DNA from: an uncultured Lachnospiraceae bacterium | GTDB lineage: Bacteria; Bacillota; Clostridia; Lachnospirales; Lachnospiraceae | Assembly (NCBI GenBank): GCA_934364805.1 | Contig: CAKRMH010000014.1 | Coordinates: 8,600-72,599, forward strand | Reading direction: 5' to 3' | Length of the DNA stretch: 64,000 nucleotides | In this document: one piece after another, positions 35,511 through 44,966 of the stretch | Layout: every line of letters starts with the position of its first letter | Position numbering within the stretch: the stretch's first letter is position 1 | Program-made: the position numbers and the translations under genes | The notes under the pieces: generated by a model | What the model was told of the DNA's origin: nothing | What the model saw: only the letters and a program-made list of their open reading frames with translations | Databases searched by the model: none

Positions 35511-36155
35511 TTATTCACCTAAAATTGTAACGATATCAGCGAATACTTTATCCATTGGCTGTGTACCGTCAACTGATTTTAAAATGTTCTGCTTCTTATA
35601 GTAATCGATCAGAGGCTGTGTCTGATCATGATATACAGATAAACGTTTCTGAACAGTTTCTGGCTTGTCATCATCTCGTAATACGGTCTTGCTGCCACAG
35701 GCATCACATACACCTTCTACTTTGGTAGGATTGAATACGATGTGGTATGTTGCGCCGCAGTTTAAGCATGCACGTCTTCCGCCCATACGTTTTACAATGT
35801 TCTCGTCCGGAACATCAACGTCGATTGCATAATCCATTGTCTGGTTGATCTTTGCAAGTGCTGCATCCAGTGCTTCTGCCTGAGGAATTGTTCTTGGGAA
35901 ACCGTCTAATACGAATCCGTTTGCACAGTCATCCTGCTGGATACGATCCATAACGAGATCGCAGGTAAGTTCATCTGGCACTAAAGCGCCCTGATCCATA
36001 TATGTTTTTGCTTTTTTGCCTAATTCTGTTCCGTTTTTGATGTTTGCGCGGAAAATATCTCCTGTTGAAATATGTGGGATCTGATATTTTGCTGCAATCT
36101 GTTTTGCCTGTGTTCCTTTTCCTGCTCCTGGAGCGCCTAACATGATAATTTTCAT
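35511..36155 (-). CDS. adk: Adenylate kinase, zinc-type
   Basis: About 214 residues. It balances ATP, ADP and AMP. The P-loop is GAPGAGKGTQAKQ and the AMP site DGFPRTIPQAEAL. The lid carries four Cys (CLNCGATYH and CDACGSK) and so binds structural zinc, as in Gram-positive long forms. ATG 36155 is chosen because GGAG lies 7 bases upstream; the longer frame to 36212 is not needed. It lies between secY and map in the classical order. Confidence 0.97.
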   Translation of the reverse strand: MKIIMLGAPGAGKGTQAKQIAAKYQIPHISTGDIFRANIKNGTELGKKAKTYMDQGALVPDELTCDLVMDRIQQDDCANGFVLDGFPRTIPQAEALDAALAKINQTMDYAIDVDVPDENIVKRMGGRRACLNCGATYHIVFNPTKVEGVCDACGSKTVLRDDDKPETVQKRLSVYHDQTQPLIDYYKKQNILKSVDGTQPMDKVFADIVTILGE

Positions 36156-36219
36156 TTTCAATCTCCTATGTTTATTGCACGAATGGAGATACGGCAATGC
36201 CAGTATCTCCAAAGTACAA

Positions 36220-37536
36220 TTAGTCGTTTAAGAATCCTTTATAGTAACGTACTAACATCTGTGATTCAATCTGTTTTACTGTCTCAATTACAACTCCAAC
36301 GATAATGATGATGGATGTTCCACCGAAGGAAACGTTCGCACCAAATACACCATTAAAGAAGATCGGGACAAATGCAACAAACGCTAATGCCACAGCACCT
36401 ATAAAGACAACATAATTTAATATTTGATTTAAGTAATCACTGGTTGGTTTACCTGGTCTGATACCCGGGATAAATCCACCAGAGCGTTTCATATTATTTG
36501 CAACTTCAAGCGGATTGAATGTAATCTGTGTGTAGAAGTATGCAAATGCAATGATGAGTATGATATATACGACTAAGCCAATGCTGTAGATCATATTTTT
36601 CGGATCACACCAGTTTGACTGGGATAATCCTTTTAATACCTTACTCCAAAATCCTGTTCCCTGTCCTTTACCAAGAATAGAAGCGATAATAACAGGTGTC
36701 TGCATCAATGACTGTGCAAAGATGACAGGAACAACACCACCGGTATTTACCTTTAAAGGAATATTGGTCTGCTGTCCACCAACCTGTTTTCTTCCCTGAA
36801 TCTTCTTGGAATACTGTACAGGAATTCTTCTCTCAGCGCCCTGAAGTAACACTACGAATAATACCATTGCAACGATGATTGCAATAATAACAAGTGCTGC
36901 TACAGTTCCCTGTGGGATGCTTTTGCCCGAAATGAACTGATTCCAAAGGGAAAGCAGATCTTCCGGCATACGGGAAATGATATTGATTACCAATACGATA
37001 GAAATACCGTTTCCCACGCCCTTTTCCGTAATACGTTCACCAATCCACATCAATACAGCAGAGCCTGCGGTAAGTGATGTCACGATCATGATAATTGTAA
37101 GTGGGCTCTTATCTGTCAAGTATCCGCTTCTGTAGAATCCAATTGCCATCGCAACTGACTCAATGAGTCCAAGTGCGATTGTCAAGTAACGGGTAATCTC
37201 AACAATTTTCTTTCTTCCTTCTTCGCCGTCACGCTGCATTTCCTCTAACTTCGGAATTGCGATCGTAAGCAACTGCATGATGATGGAAGATGTAATATAC
37301 GGTGTGATATTCAACGCAAACACTGACATGTTTAAAAATGAACCACCTGTAACTGCATCGAAGAAACTTAATCCGTCTGCTGTCTGGTTCTTGAACCATT
37401 CCGAGAATACCTTGCCGTCAACACCAGGAATAGGAAGCTGACTTCCTATTCTGATGACAATTAACATTAAAAATGTAAAGATGATCCGGTTACGGATATC
37501 TTTAATTTTAAATGCATTACGGACTGTTTCGAGCAT
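36220..37536 (-). CDS. secY: Preprotein translocase subunit SecY
   Basis: 438 residues with ten predicted membrane helices. It forms the protein-conducting channel with SecE and SecG. Signatures include PGVDGKVFSEW near the plug, NMSVFALNITPYITSSIIMQ and the cytoplasmic loop RRIPVQYSKK used by SecA and ribosomes. Its ATG overlaps the rplO stop by one base (TAATG). Confidence 0.98.
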   Translation of the reverse strand: MLETVRNAFKIKDIRNRIIFTFLMLIVIRIGSQLPIPGVDGKVFSEWFKNQTADGLSFFDAVTGGSFLNMSVFALNITPYITSSIIMQLLTIAIPKLEEMQRDGEEGRKKIVEITRYLTIALGLIESVAMAIGFYRSGYLTDKSPLTIIMIVTSLTAGSAVLMWIGERITEKGVGNGISIVLVINIISRMPEDLLSLWNQFISGKSIPQGTVAALVIIAIIVAMVLFVVLLQGAERRIPVQYSKKIQGRKQVGGQQTNIPLKVNTGGVVPVIFAQSLMQTPVIIASILGKGQGTGFWSKVLKGLSQSNWCDPKNMIYSIGLVVYIILIIAFAYFYTQITFNPLEVANNMKRSGGFIPGIRPGKPTSDYLNQILNYVVFIGAVALAFVAFVPIFFNGVFGANVSFGGTSIIIIVGVVIETVKQIESQMLVRYYKGFLND

Positions 37537-37976
37537 TAGATCACCTCTGCTTTTCCACCAAGAGCTTCGATTTTTTCTTTAGCGCTTGCACTGAATGCAT
37601 TTGCCTGAACTGTAAGCTTCTTAGTAAGTTCGCCATTTCCAAGAATCTTAACGCCATCTCTAACGTTCTTTACGATTCCTGCTTCTACTAATGTCTCAAC
37701 AGATACTACTGCGTCATTATCGAATCTTTCTAATACAGAAAGGTTAATACCAACGATTTCCTTAGAGTTTCTGCATTTGAAACCTCTCTTAGGTAATCTT
37801 CTGTATAATGGCATCTGTCCACCTTCGAAACCTGGTCTAGGTGCTCCAGAACGAGCTTTCTGACCTTTGTGGCCCTTACCAGCAGTCTTACCGTTTCCTG
37901 AACCGTGTCCACGGCCTCTTCTGAAATTATCACTCTGAACTGATCCTTCAGCTGCTTTTAAACTAGATAAATCCAT
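37536..37976 (-). CDS. rplO: Ribosomal protein L15
   Basis: 146 residues. The Gly/Arg-rich N-terminal part (RRGRGHGSGNGKTAGKGHKG) threads into 23S rRNA. The folded C-terminal part follows. L15 is a late but important 50S assembly protein. It overlaps secY by one base. Confidence 0.98.
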   Translation of the reverse strand: MDLSSLKAAEGSVQSDNFRRGRGHGSGNGKTAGKGHKGQKARSGAPRPGFEGGQMPLYRRLPKRGFKCRNSKEIVGINLSVLERFDNDAVVSVETLVEAGIVKNVRDGVKILGNGELTKKLTVQANAFSASAKEKIEALGGKAEVI

Positions 37977-37999
37977 TACGGCACCTCCTTGTCTTTTTA

Positions 38000-38185
38000 T
38001 TATGCTTCTTCTACTTTTACATATGGTGCAACTTTACGAAGCGCGCCCTGTGTAGCTGCGTTATCTGGTAACTCAACTGTTTTGTTTAATTTTGTTAATC
38101 CCAGAGCTTCGATTGTTTTCTTGTTCTTAGGAACTGCACCAATTGTTGACTTAATAAGTGTAACTTTTACTTTCTTATCTGCCAT
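38000..38185 (-). CDS. rpmD: Ribosomal protein L30
   Basis: 61 residues starting MADKKVKVTLIKSTIGAVPK. It contains the ferredoxin-like fold of L30 with GLTKLNKTVEL. It is a small 50S surface protein. GAGG precedes the ATG, and rpsE lies 14 bp upstream. Confidence 0.97.
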   Translation of the reverse strand: MADKKVKVTLIKSTIGAVPKNKKTIEALGLTKLNKTVELPDNAATQGALRKVAPYVKVEEA

Positions 38186-38199
38186 CTTTCAATTCCTCC

Positions 38200-38709
38200 T
38201 TAACCCAAGATTTCTTCTACAGATTTACCGCGAAGTTTAGCAACCTCTTCTGGGGATCTTAACTGTCTTAAAGCGTCGATTGTAGCAAGTACAACGTTCT
38301 GCTTATTGTTAGATCCTAAAGATTTTGTACGGATATTTGAGATACCAGCGATCTCGCATACGGAACGAGCTGGACCACCAGCGATAATACCAGTACCTTC
38401 AGGAGACTTCTTTAATAATACGGAAGCACCTGTGTGTTTTCCAGTTACATCATGTGTAATAGAGTTATTCTCGTCTAATTTAACACTGATCATGCTCTTG
38501 ATTGCGTCTTCTTTTCCTTTACGGATAGCTTCTGGAATCTCAGCTGCTTTACCAAGACCAGCGCCTACATGACCATTCTTGTCACCTACAACAACGAGAG
38601 CTGTGAAACGCATGTTTCGTCCACCTTTAACAACTTTTGTTACACGTTTGATGTCAACAACCTGGTCAACTAATTCTAATTGACTAGCATCAATGATTTC
38701 ACGTTTCAT
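38200..38709 (-). CDS. rpsE: Ribosomal protein S5
   Basis: 169 residues. The double-stranded RNA-binding N-domain contains VVKGGRNMRFTALVVVGDKN and HVGAGLGKA; the loop is the site of spectinomycin-resistance changes in other bacteria. The C-domain has ILLKKSPEGTG-like sequence. It forms part of the mRNA entry tunnel and accuracy centre. Confidence 0.98.
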   Translation of the reverse strand: MKREIIDASQLELVDQVVDIKRVTKVVKGGRNMRFTALVVVGDKNGHVGAGLGKAAEIPEAIRKGKEDAIKSMISVKLDENNSITHDVTGKHTGASVLLKKSPEGTGIIAGGPARSVCEIAGISNIRTKSLGSNNKQNVVLATIDALRQLRSPEEVAKLRGKSVEEILG

Positions 38710-38778
38710 GTTTGTTTCCTCCTAAAATTTTAACTCTTCCAGGGATTGCCCATGGAAGCAGGAGTTCATAGGGGACTC

Positions 38779-39147
38779 CTAGAACTCTAAGCCAGCTTCT
38801 CTTGCTGCTTCAGCTAATGCTTTTACCTTGCCCTGATATATAAAGCCACCTCTATCGAAGACAACAGTTGTAATACCTTTATCTAATGCTTTCTTTGCAA
38901 TAACAGTACCAAGATGTGCTGCTGCATCAACGTTATTAGTCTTTTCTACTTCTGCCTTAACATCTTTGTCAAGAGTAGATGCAGAAACAAGGGTATTTCC
39001 AACTGTATCATCAATAATCTGAGCATACATATGGTTATTGCTTCTGAATACAGCTAAGCGAGGACGCTGTGCTGTACCTGCAAGATGATTACGCATTCTT
39101 CTATGTTTCTTTTCACGAACTTCAGTTCTTGATTTCTTACTAACCAT
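38779..39147 (-). CDS. rplR: Ribosomal protein L18
   Basis: 122 residues, with RPRLAVFRSNNHMYAQIIDD and the C-terminal DRGGFIYQGKVKALAEAARE. It binds 5S rRNA together with L5 and anchors it in the 50S central protuberance. Confidence 0.98.
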   Translation of the reverse strand: MVSKKSRTEVREKKHRRMRNHLAGTAQRPRLAVFRSNNHMYAQIIDDTVGNTLVSASTLDKDVKAEVEKTNNVDAAAHLGTVIAKKALDKGITTVVFDRGGFIYQGKVKALAEAAREAGLEF

Positions 39148-39166
39148 TTCTTGTCCACTCCTTTAA

Positions 39167-39706
39167 TTATTTTTTACCAGTCTTACCAACTTTACGTCTA
39201 ATAACTTCATCAGCATATTTGATACCTTTTCCTTTGTAAGGTTCAGGTCTTCTCTTATCTCTGATTTCAGCTGCGTATTGGCCAACTTTTTCTTTATCGA
39301 TACCTTTGATAATAATCTTATTATCCTGAACTTCTGACTCAAGACCTTCTGGATCTTCCATTTCTACCGGATGAGAATATCCTAAGTTTAATGTAAGTTT
39401 CTTTCCAGCCTTAGAAGCTCTGTAACCTACACCATTCACTTCAAGTGTCTTTGTGTAACCATCTGTTACACCAACTACCATGTTGTGAATTAATGTTCTT
39501 GTTAATCCATGTAAGGATTTCATTTTTTTCAAATCGTTAGGTCTTGTAACTACTACTTCTTCACCTTCTAATTTGATGTCCATCTCTGATGGAAGGGTTC
39601 TCTCAAGAGTTCCCTTAGGACCTTTTACAGTCACATGATTATTTTCTGCAATGTCAACAGTTACACCTGCTGGGATTGCGATTGGCATTCTTCCTATACG
39701 TGACAT
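39167..39706 (-). CDS. rplF: Ribosomal protein L6
   Basis: 179 residues made of two tandem copies of the L6 fold. It starts MSRIGRMPIAIPAGV and ends with the rRNA-contacting RRPEPYKGKGIKYADEVIRR. It lies near the factor-binding site and the sarcin-ricin loop. Confidence 0.98.
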   Translation of the reverse strand: MSRIGRMPIAIPAGVTVDIAENNHVTVKGPKGTLERTLPSEMDIKLEGEEVVVTRPNDLKKMKSLHGLTRTLIHNMVVGVTDGYTKTLEVNGVGYRASKAGKKLTLNLGYSHPVEMEDPEGLESEVQDNKIIIKGIDKEKVGQYAAEIRDKRRPEPYKGKGIKYADEVIRRKVGKTGKK

Positions 39707-39740
39707 GCCCGTACCTCCTGTATTTTATAATGGTTAATTG

Positions 39741-40142
39741 TTACCAGACAAATGCTAATACTTCGCCACCAACCTGAAGCTTTCTAGCTTCTTTATCAGT
39801 AATGATTCCCTGGTTTGTAGAAAGAATAGCAATTCCTAATCCACCAAGTACTGAAGGGATTTCATCTTTACCAGCGTATACACGAAGACCTGGTTTTGAA
39901 ATTCTCTTAATACCTGTGATGATTTTCTCGTTTTTATCTGCGCCATATTTTAAAGTAACGCGGATAGATTTGAAGTTACCGTCTTCAACGATCTCATATT
40001 TCTCGATAAATCCTTCGTTAACAAGGATATCAGCGATAGCAACTTTGATTTTAGAAGATGGGATATCTACTGTATCATGTTTAGCAGTGTTTGCATTACG
40101 AATTCTTGTAAGCATATCTGCGATTGGATCACTTGTTACCAT
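39741..40142 (-). CDS. rpsH: Ribosomal protein S8
   Basis: About 133 residues from ATG 40142 (MVTSDPIADMLTRIRNAN); GGAGG lies 11 bases upstream. The C-terminal STNQGIITDKEARKLQVGGE holds the rRNA-binding residues. S8 binds the centre of 16S rRNA; in E. coli it also represses the spc operon at a site resembling its rRNA target. No such site was recognised here. Confidence 0.97.
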   Translation of the reverse strand: MVTSDPIADMLTRIRNANTAKHDTVDIPSSKIKVAIADILVNEGFIEKYEIVEDGNFKSIRVTLKYGADKNEKIITGIKRISKPGLRVYAGKDEIPSVLGGLGIAILSTNQGIITDKEARKLQVGGEVLAFVW

Positions 40143-40245
40143 GATGTATATTTCCTCCTTTGATCTGTTTATACATAACTTATATGGGGGAGTCTGGGTC
40201 AAGCTCCGCCTGTATCAGGCGCGCTTTCACCATATCGCTCTCGGC

Positions 40246-40431
40246 CTACCAAGAAGCTTTCTTAACTCCTGGGATCTGGCCTTTGTATGCTAATTCACGG
40301 AAACATACTCTGCAGATTCCGTATTTTCTTAAAACTGAATGTGGACGACCACAAATTCTGCAACGTGTATATTCTCTAGTAGAGAATTTAGCTGGACGCT
40401 GCTGTTTAACTTTCATAGATGTTTTAGCCAT
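40246..40431 (-). CDS. rpsZ: Ribosomal protein S14, zinc type
   Basis: 61 residues, the short form. It has two CxxC pairs, CRICGRPH and CRVC, which bind zinc. S14 is in the 30S head. Some Firmicutes have a second, zinc-free paralogue used under zinc limitation; none is in the window. Confidence 0.97.
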   Translation of the reverse strand: MAKTSMKVKQQRPAKFSTREYTRCRICGRPHSVLRKYGICRVCFRELAYKGQIPGVKKASW

Positions 40432-40447
40432 TAAAATTCCCTCCTAA

Positions 40448-40987
40448 TTATTTAGCGAATGGCATATTGAACAGAGTCAATAATTCACGTGCTTCTTCGT
40501 CAGTTTTTGCTGTTGTAACAAAGATTACATCCATACCTCTTACTTTGTCTACTTTATCGTATTCAATTTCAGGGAAGATGATCTGCTCTTTGATTCCAAG
40601 TGCATAGTTACCGCGGCCATCAAATGCGTTAGGATTAACACCTCTAAAGTCACGTACACGTGGTAATGCTAAGTTGATCAAACGATCAGCGAACTCATAC
40701 ATTTTCTCGCCACGTAATGTTACTTTACATCCGATCGGCATGTTCTCTCTGATTTTGAAGTTTGCGATTGCGTTTTTCGCCTTCGTTGTTACAGCTTTCT
40801 GACCTGTGATTGCTTCCATGTCTTTTACAGCTGCTTCAAGGATCTTAGCGTTCTCCTTAGCTTCTCCAACACCCATGTTTACTACGATCTTGTCAAGCTT
40901 TGGAACTTCCATTACATTTTTATATCCGAACTTTTTGATCATTGCGTCTTTGATCTCATTATCGTACTGCTCTTTAAGTCTACTCAA
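40448..40987 (-). CDS. rplE: Ribosomal protein L5
   Basis: 179 residues starting MSRLKEQYDNEIKDAMIKK, with KIVVNMGVGEAKENAK and KNAIANFKIRENMPIG. It binds 5S rRNA and contacts the P-site tRNA and S13 in a bridge between subunits. Confidence 0.98.
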   Translation of the reverse strand: MSRLKEQYDNEIKDAMIKKFGYKNVMEVPKLDKIVVNMGVGEAKENAKILEAAVKDMEAITGQKAVTTKAKNAIANFKIRENMPIGCKVTLRGEKMYEFADRLINLALPRVRDFRGVNPNAFDGRGNYALGIKEQIIFPEIEYDKVDKVRGMDVIFVTTAKTDEEARELLTLFNMPFAK

Positions 40988-41009
40988 CTCTCTGTCCTCC
41001 TCTCTTCAA

Positions 41010-41321
41010 TTAATCGATAACGTCGCCTGTTGATTTTGCGTAACGTACTTTCTTATCTCCATCCATTTTGAAACCTACACGGGTAGCTGTTCCTTTGTGA
41101 AGATACATAACGTTAGATGCATCAATAGGTCCTTCCTGATGAAGGATTCCGCCCTGCTGGTTCGCCATGCTTGGTTTTGCATGTTTTGTAACCATGTTTA
41201 CGCCTTCAACAAGAAGTGTATTGTTTTTTCTGTTTACAGCAATAACTTTGCCTTCTTTGTCTTTATCTTTTCCAGCGATTACTTTAACCATATCGCCTTT
41301 TTTGATCTTCATACTTGCCAT
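41010..41321 (-). CDS. rplX: Ribosomal protein L24
   Basis: 103 residues with a KOW motif (KKGDMVKVIAGKDKDKEGKV). It is one of the two proteins that start 50S assembly and lies at the tunnel exit. GGAGG stands 7 bases before the first ATG, which I keep as the start. Confidence 0.97.
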   Translation of the reverse strand: MASMKIKKGDMVKVIAGKDKDKEGKVIAVNRKNNTLLVEGVNMVTKHAKPSMANQQGGILHQEGPIDASNVMYLHKGTATRVGFKMDGDKKVRYAKSTGDVID

Positions 41322-41332
41322 CTTCGTTCCTC

Positions 41333-41701
41333 CTATAATACTTCTGGAGCCAGAGATACAATCTTCATAAACTGTTTCTCACGAAGCTCACGAGCTACTG
41401 GTCCAAAGATACGAGTTCCTCTTGGAGTTTTGTCGTCTTTAATAATAACTGCAGCGTTCTCATCGAATTTAATATAAGAACCGTCTTTACGACGTGCACC
41501 TTTTACTGAACGAACAACTACGGCTTTTACTACGTCACCTTTTTTAACAACACCGCCTGGTGTTGCATCTTTAACAGTAGCAACGATCACATCGCCGATG
41601 TTCGCATATCTTCTGGTAGATCCACCCATTACGCGGATAACAAGTAACTCTTTTGCGCCAGTGTTATCTGCGACTTTGAGTCTGCTTTCCTGCTGTACCA
41701 T
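41333..41701 (-). CDS. rplN: Ribosomal protein L14
   Basis: 122 residues starting MVQQESRLKVADNTGAKELL. GARRKDGSYIKFDENAAV and RELREKQFMKIVSLAPEVL are characteristic. It takes part in an intersubunit bridge and is the binding site of the silencing factor RsfS. Confidence 0.98.
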   Translation of the reverse strand: MVQQESRLKVADNTGAKELLVIRVMGGSTRRYANIGDVIVATVKDATPGGVVKKGDVVKAVVVRSVKGARRKDGSYIKFDENAAVIIKDDKTPRGTRIFGPVARELREKQFMKIVSLAPEVL

Positions 41702-41719
41702 GCTTGTAGCCTCCTTTAA

Positions 41720-41974
41720 TTATTTTGCTCTTTCCATGATTTCTACAAGTCTCCATCTCTTATCCTTAGATAATGGTCTTGTTTCCATAACTCTGACAGT
41801 ATCACCGATCTTTGCATCGTTGTTCTCGTCATGAGCTTTTAATTTATATGTCTTTTTAACGATCTTGTTGTAAAGTGGATGTCTTACGTTGTCTCTTACT
41901 GCTACAACGATTGTTTTATCCATTTTATCGCTTACAACAACACCTACACGTGTTTTTCTAAGATTTCTTTCCAC
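41720..41974 (-). CDS. rpsQ: Ribosomal protein S17
   Basis: 84 residues of an OB fold: KTRVGVVVSDKMDKTIVVAV, then HDENNDAKIGDTVRVMETRP. It is a primary binder of the 5' domain of 16S rRNA. Confidence 0.98.
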   Translation of the reverse strand: MERNLRKTRVGVVVSDKMDKTIVVAVRDNVRHPLYNKIVKKTYKLKAHDENNDAKIGDTVRVMETRPLSKDKRWRLVEIMERAK

Positions 41975-42006
41975 GGTCGAAGTCTCCTTTCTGATAGGAT
42001 ATTGGA

Positions 42007-42216
42007 TTACTCAGCAACTTTCACTTTTTCGGTGATAACAGTCTGAATTCTAGCGATGTTTTTTCTAACTTCCTTAATTCTGCTTGTGTTATCTAACTGA
42101 TTTGTTGCGTTCTGGAATCTTAAATTGAAAAGTTCTTTTTTAGCGTTAACTAATTCTGTCTGTAAATCAGCTACAGACTGTGATTTTAATTCTTCTAAAT
42201 ATGCACTAGTTTTCAT
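42007..42216 (-). CDS. rpmC: Ribosomal protein L29
   Basis: About 69 residues, two helices (KTSAYLEELKSQSVADLQTE and a basic second helix). I use ATG 42216; an in-frame GTG at 42225 is the alternative. It overlaps the end of rplP by 11 bp. L29 sits at the tunnel exit beside L23, the docking site for trigger factor. Confidence 0.95.
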   Translation of the reverse strand: MKTSAYLEELKSQSVADLQTELVNAKKELFNLRFQNATNQLDNTSRIKEVRKNIARIQTVITEKVKVAE

Positions 42217-42643
42217 TTGATTCACCGCCTTCTAAATCTGCACGAGAAACTACTTTACATTTGCAAGGTAATTTATGTGTAGCAAGACGTAATGCTTCTC
42301 TGGCTACGTCTTCCGGTACACCGGAGATTTCAAATAATACTCTACCTGGTTTCACAACAGCTACCCAATATTCCAGGGCGCCCTTTCCTTTACCCATACG
42401 AACTCCCATAGGTTTATGAGTTACAGGTTTCTCTGGGAAAATTTTAATCCAAACTTTACCACCACGTTTGATATATCTTGTCATAGCAACACGGGCTGCT
42501 TCGATCTGGTTAGCTTTAATCCAGCATGGCTCTAATGATACGATACCATATTCACCATAAGTAAGTTTATTTCCTCTTAAAGCTTTTCCAGCCATAGAAC
42601 CGCGGAACTGTTTACGATGTTTTACTCTCTTTGGCATTAACAT
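42206..42643 (-). CDS. rplP: Ribosomal protein L16
   Basis: 145 residues starting MLMPKRVKHRKQFRGSMAGK, with WVAVVKPGRVLFEISGV near the end. It lies near the A-site tRNA and is needed late in 50S assembly. It starts 2 bp behind rpsC and overlaps rpmC. Confidence 0.98.
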   Translation of the reverse strand: MLMPKRVKHRKQFRGSMAGKALRGNKLTYGEYGIVSLEPCWIKANQIEAARVAMTRYIKRGGKVWIKIFPEKPVTHKPMGVRMGKGKGALEYWVAVVKPGRVLFEISGVPEDVAREALRLATHKLPCKCKVVSRADLEGGESNEN

Positions 42644-42645
42644 AA

Positions 42646-43302
42646 TTACTGAGCTCCTCCTTCCTTATTGGCCTTTGTAGGAAGTACTTCGCCTTTGTAG
42701 ATCCAAACCTTAACACCAACTTTACCGTAGGTTGTATCTGCTTCTGCGAATCCATAATCAATATCTGCTCTTAATGTCTGAAGTGGAATTGTTCCATCAG
42801 AGTAGAACTCTGTACGAGCCATATCTGCTCCACCAAGACGTCCGGAACAAGAAGTTTTAATACCCTTGCATCCAGCTTTCATTGCACGACCCATGCAAGA
42901 CTTCATTGCACGACGGAAAGAAACACGGTTCTCTAACTGTAATGCGATGTTCTCAGCTACTAACTGAGCGTCTTTGTCTGGTCTTTTTACTTCTTTGATA
43001 TCTACTACTAATTTCTTGTCTGTAAGTTTCTGAACTTCTGCTTTAACCTTCTCGATCTCAGCTCCGCCCTTACCAATTACAACGCCTGGTTTAGCAGTGT
43101 AGATGATAACTTTTACACGGTCAGATGCTCTTTCGATCTCGATCTTAGAAACACCAGCAGCGTATAATTTTTTCTTTAAAAATGTTCTGATATTGTAATC
43201 TTCAACTAAGTAATCAGCGAAATCAGCATCAGCATACCATTTAGAATCCCAATCTTTGATAACACCGACTCTTAAGCCATGAGGATTGACTTTCTGTCCC
43301 AT
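42646..43302 (-). CDS. rpsC: Ribosomal protein S3
   Basis: 218 residues. The KH domain contains the GKGGAEIEKVKAEV loop, and the C-terminal domain starts near SCSGRLGGADMARTE. S3 lines the mRNA entry site and contributes to ribosomal helicase activity with S4 and S5. Confidence 0.98.
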   Translation of the reverse strand: MGQKVNPHGLRVGVIKDWDSKWYADADFADYLVEDYNIRTFLKKKLYAAGVSKIEIERASDRVKVIIYTAKPGVVIGKGGAEIEKVKAEVQKLTDKKLVVDIKEVKRPDKDAQLVAENIALQLENRVSFRRAMKSCMGRAMKAGCKGIKTSCSGRLGGADMARTEFYSDGTIPLQTLRADIDYGFAEADTTYGKVGVKVWIYKGEVLPTKANKEGGAQ

Positions 43303-43313
43303 GAATTGCCCTC

Positions 43314-43700
43314 CTATCTTTCATCAAGCACGATTGTAATGTGGCTCATTCTCTTTTCGATTCTGTAAGCTCTACCCTGTGCTCTAGGTTTGATTCTCTT
43401 CATTGTTGGTCCCTTGTTAGCGTAGCACTCTGCTACTACAAGGTTCTCTGCTTTCATACCATTGTTGTTTTCAGCATTGGCGATCGCTGATTTTAATAAT
43501 TTCTCAATTACGCTTGAAGCGTATCTTGGGTTGTATGTTACGATTGCAAGTGCAGTCTCAACATCTTTACCACGGATTGCATCTAATACGAAGCAAGCCT
43601 TCTGAACAGACATTCTAGCAAAAGATAACTTTGCTGAAGGTCTTGTATCTTTAACTTCATTTCTCTCTCTTTTAATCTGGGATCTATGTCCTTTTGCCAT
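43314..43700 (-). CDS. rplV: Ribosomal protein L22
   Basis: 128 residues, with SFARMSVQKACFVLDAIRGK and the long hairpin (KGPTMKRIKPRAQGRAYRIE) that reaches into the peptide tunnel. Changes in this loop give macrolide resistance in other species; none can be judged here. Confidence 0.98.
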   Translation of the reverse strand: MAKGHRSQIKRERNEVKDTRPSAKLSFARMSVQKACFVLDAIRGKDVETALAIVTYNPRYASSVIEKLLKSAIANAENNNGMKAENLVVAECYANKGPTMKRIKPRAQGRAYRIEKRMSHITIVLDER

Positions 43701-43728
43701 GGATGAAACCTCCTTTCAATAAAAAATC

Positions 43729-44010
43729 TTATCTAACGCCTGATTTCTTCTCGTCTTTTCCATGTCCTTTGAAAGTTCTGGTTGCAACGAACTCTCCGAG
43801 TTTGTGTCCAACCATATCTTCAGTAACATATACTGGAACATGTTTTCTACCGTCATGAACAGCGATTGTATGTCCAACGAAAGATGGGAAAATAGTAGAA
43901 CGACGTGACCATGTCTTAATTACAGACTTGTCACCGGAAGCGTTCATAGCGTCTACTTTTTTCAGTAAGCTTTCATCAGCAAATGGTCCTTTTTTAAGTG
44001 AACGTGCCAT
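43729..44010 (-). CDS. rpsS: Ribosomal protein S19
   Basis: 93 residues starting MARSLKKGPFADESLLKKV, with IKTWSRRSTIFPSFVGHTI. It forms a complex with S13 in the 30S head near the A site. Confidence 0.98.
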   Translation of the reverse strand: MARSLKKGPFADESLLKKVDAMNASGDKSVIKTWSRRSTIFPSFVGHTIAVHDGRKHVPVYVTEDMVGHKLGEFVATRTFKGHGKDEKKSGVR

Positions 44011-44026
44011 TAATTTAACCTCCTAA

Positions 44027-44869
44027 TTATTTTAACGCTCTACCGTCTCTTCTTCTTACGATGAGCTTGTTAGATTGTTTGTTCTTCTTTCTGGTCTTTA
44101 AGCCAAGAGCAGGTTTGCCCCATGGAGTACATGGACCTGGACGTCCGATTGGAGCGCGACCTTCTCCACCACCGTGTGGATGGTCATTCGGGTTCATTAC
44201 GGAACCACGAACTGTTGGGCGAATACCCATGTGACGTTTACGTCCGGCTTTACCAAGGTTTACGAGGTTATGGTCACCGTTTCCGATAACACCGATTGTA
44301 GCTCTACATCCGATAGGAACTAATCTCATTTCTCCTGAAGGAAGACGAAGTGTTGCGTATTTTCCTTCTTTTGCCATTAACTGAGCACTTAATCCAGCGG
44401 AACGAACTAACTGTCCTCCCTTACCTGGAAGTAACTCGATGTTGTGGATCTGAGTACCAACTGGGATATTCTCAAGTGGTAAGCAGTTTCCTACTCTTAC
44501 TTCTGCTTCTGGTCCGTTCATGACTTTCATGCCATCTGTAAGACCCTGAGGAGCAAGGATATATGCTTTCTCACCATCTGCATAGCAGATCAGTGCGATG
44601 TTTGCTGTTCTGTTTGGATCGTATTCGATTCCGATTACAGTAGCTGGAATTCCATCTTTTCTTCTCTTGAAGTCGATGATTCTGTATTTTCTTCTGTTTC
44701 CACCACCGTGGTGTCTAACTGTGATTTTACCCTGATTGTTACGACCAGCGTTCTTCTTTAAAGAAGTTGTAAGGGATTTCTCAGGAGTTGTTTTTGTAAT
44801 CTCAGAGAAATCAGAGCCAGTCATATTTCTTCTGGAAGGTGTATATGGGTTATATGTCTTAATTCCCAT
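44027..44869 (-). CDS. rplB: Ribosomal protein L2
   Basis: 280 residues. The C-terminal MNPNDHPHGGGEGRAPIGRP contains the conserved His near the peptidyl transferase centre. L2 is needed for subunit association and peptide bond formation. A 97-bp gap with no clear feature separates it from rplW. Confidence 0.98.
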   Translation of the reverse strand: MGIKTYNPYTPSRRNMTGSDFSEITKTTPEKSLTTSLKKNAGRNNQGKITVRHHGGGNRRKYRIIDFKRRKDGIPATVIGIEYDPNRTANIALICYADGEKAYILAPQGLTDGMKVMNGPEAEVRVGNCLPLENIPVGTQIHNIELLPGKGGQLVRSAGLSAQLMAKEGKYATLRLPSGEMRLVPIGCRATIGVIGNGDHNLVNLGKAGRKRHMGIRPTVRGSVMNPNDHPHGGGEGRAPIGRPGPCTPWGKPALGLKTRKKNKQSNKLIVRRRDGRALK

Positions 44870-44966
44870 TGTTTTTCTCCTTTCAACGTTTTCATTATCG
44901 CGTCTTTACTGACGCATATGCGTGCATTGCGACCGGGGAAGTCTGCTTCCGGGTGCTCTGCTTATT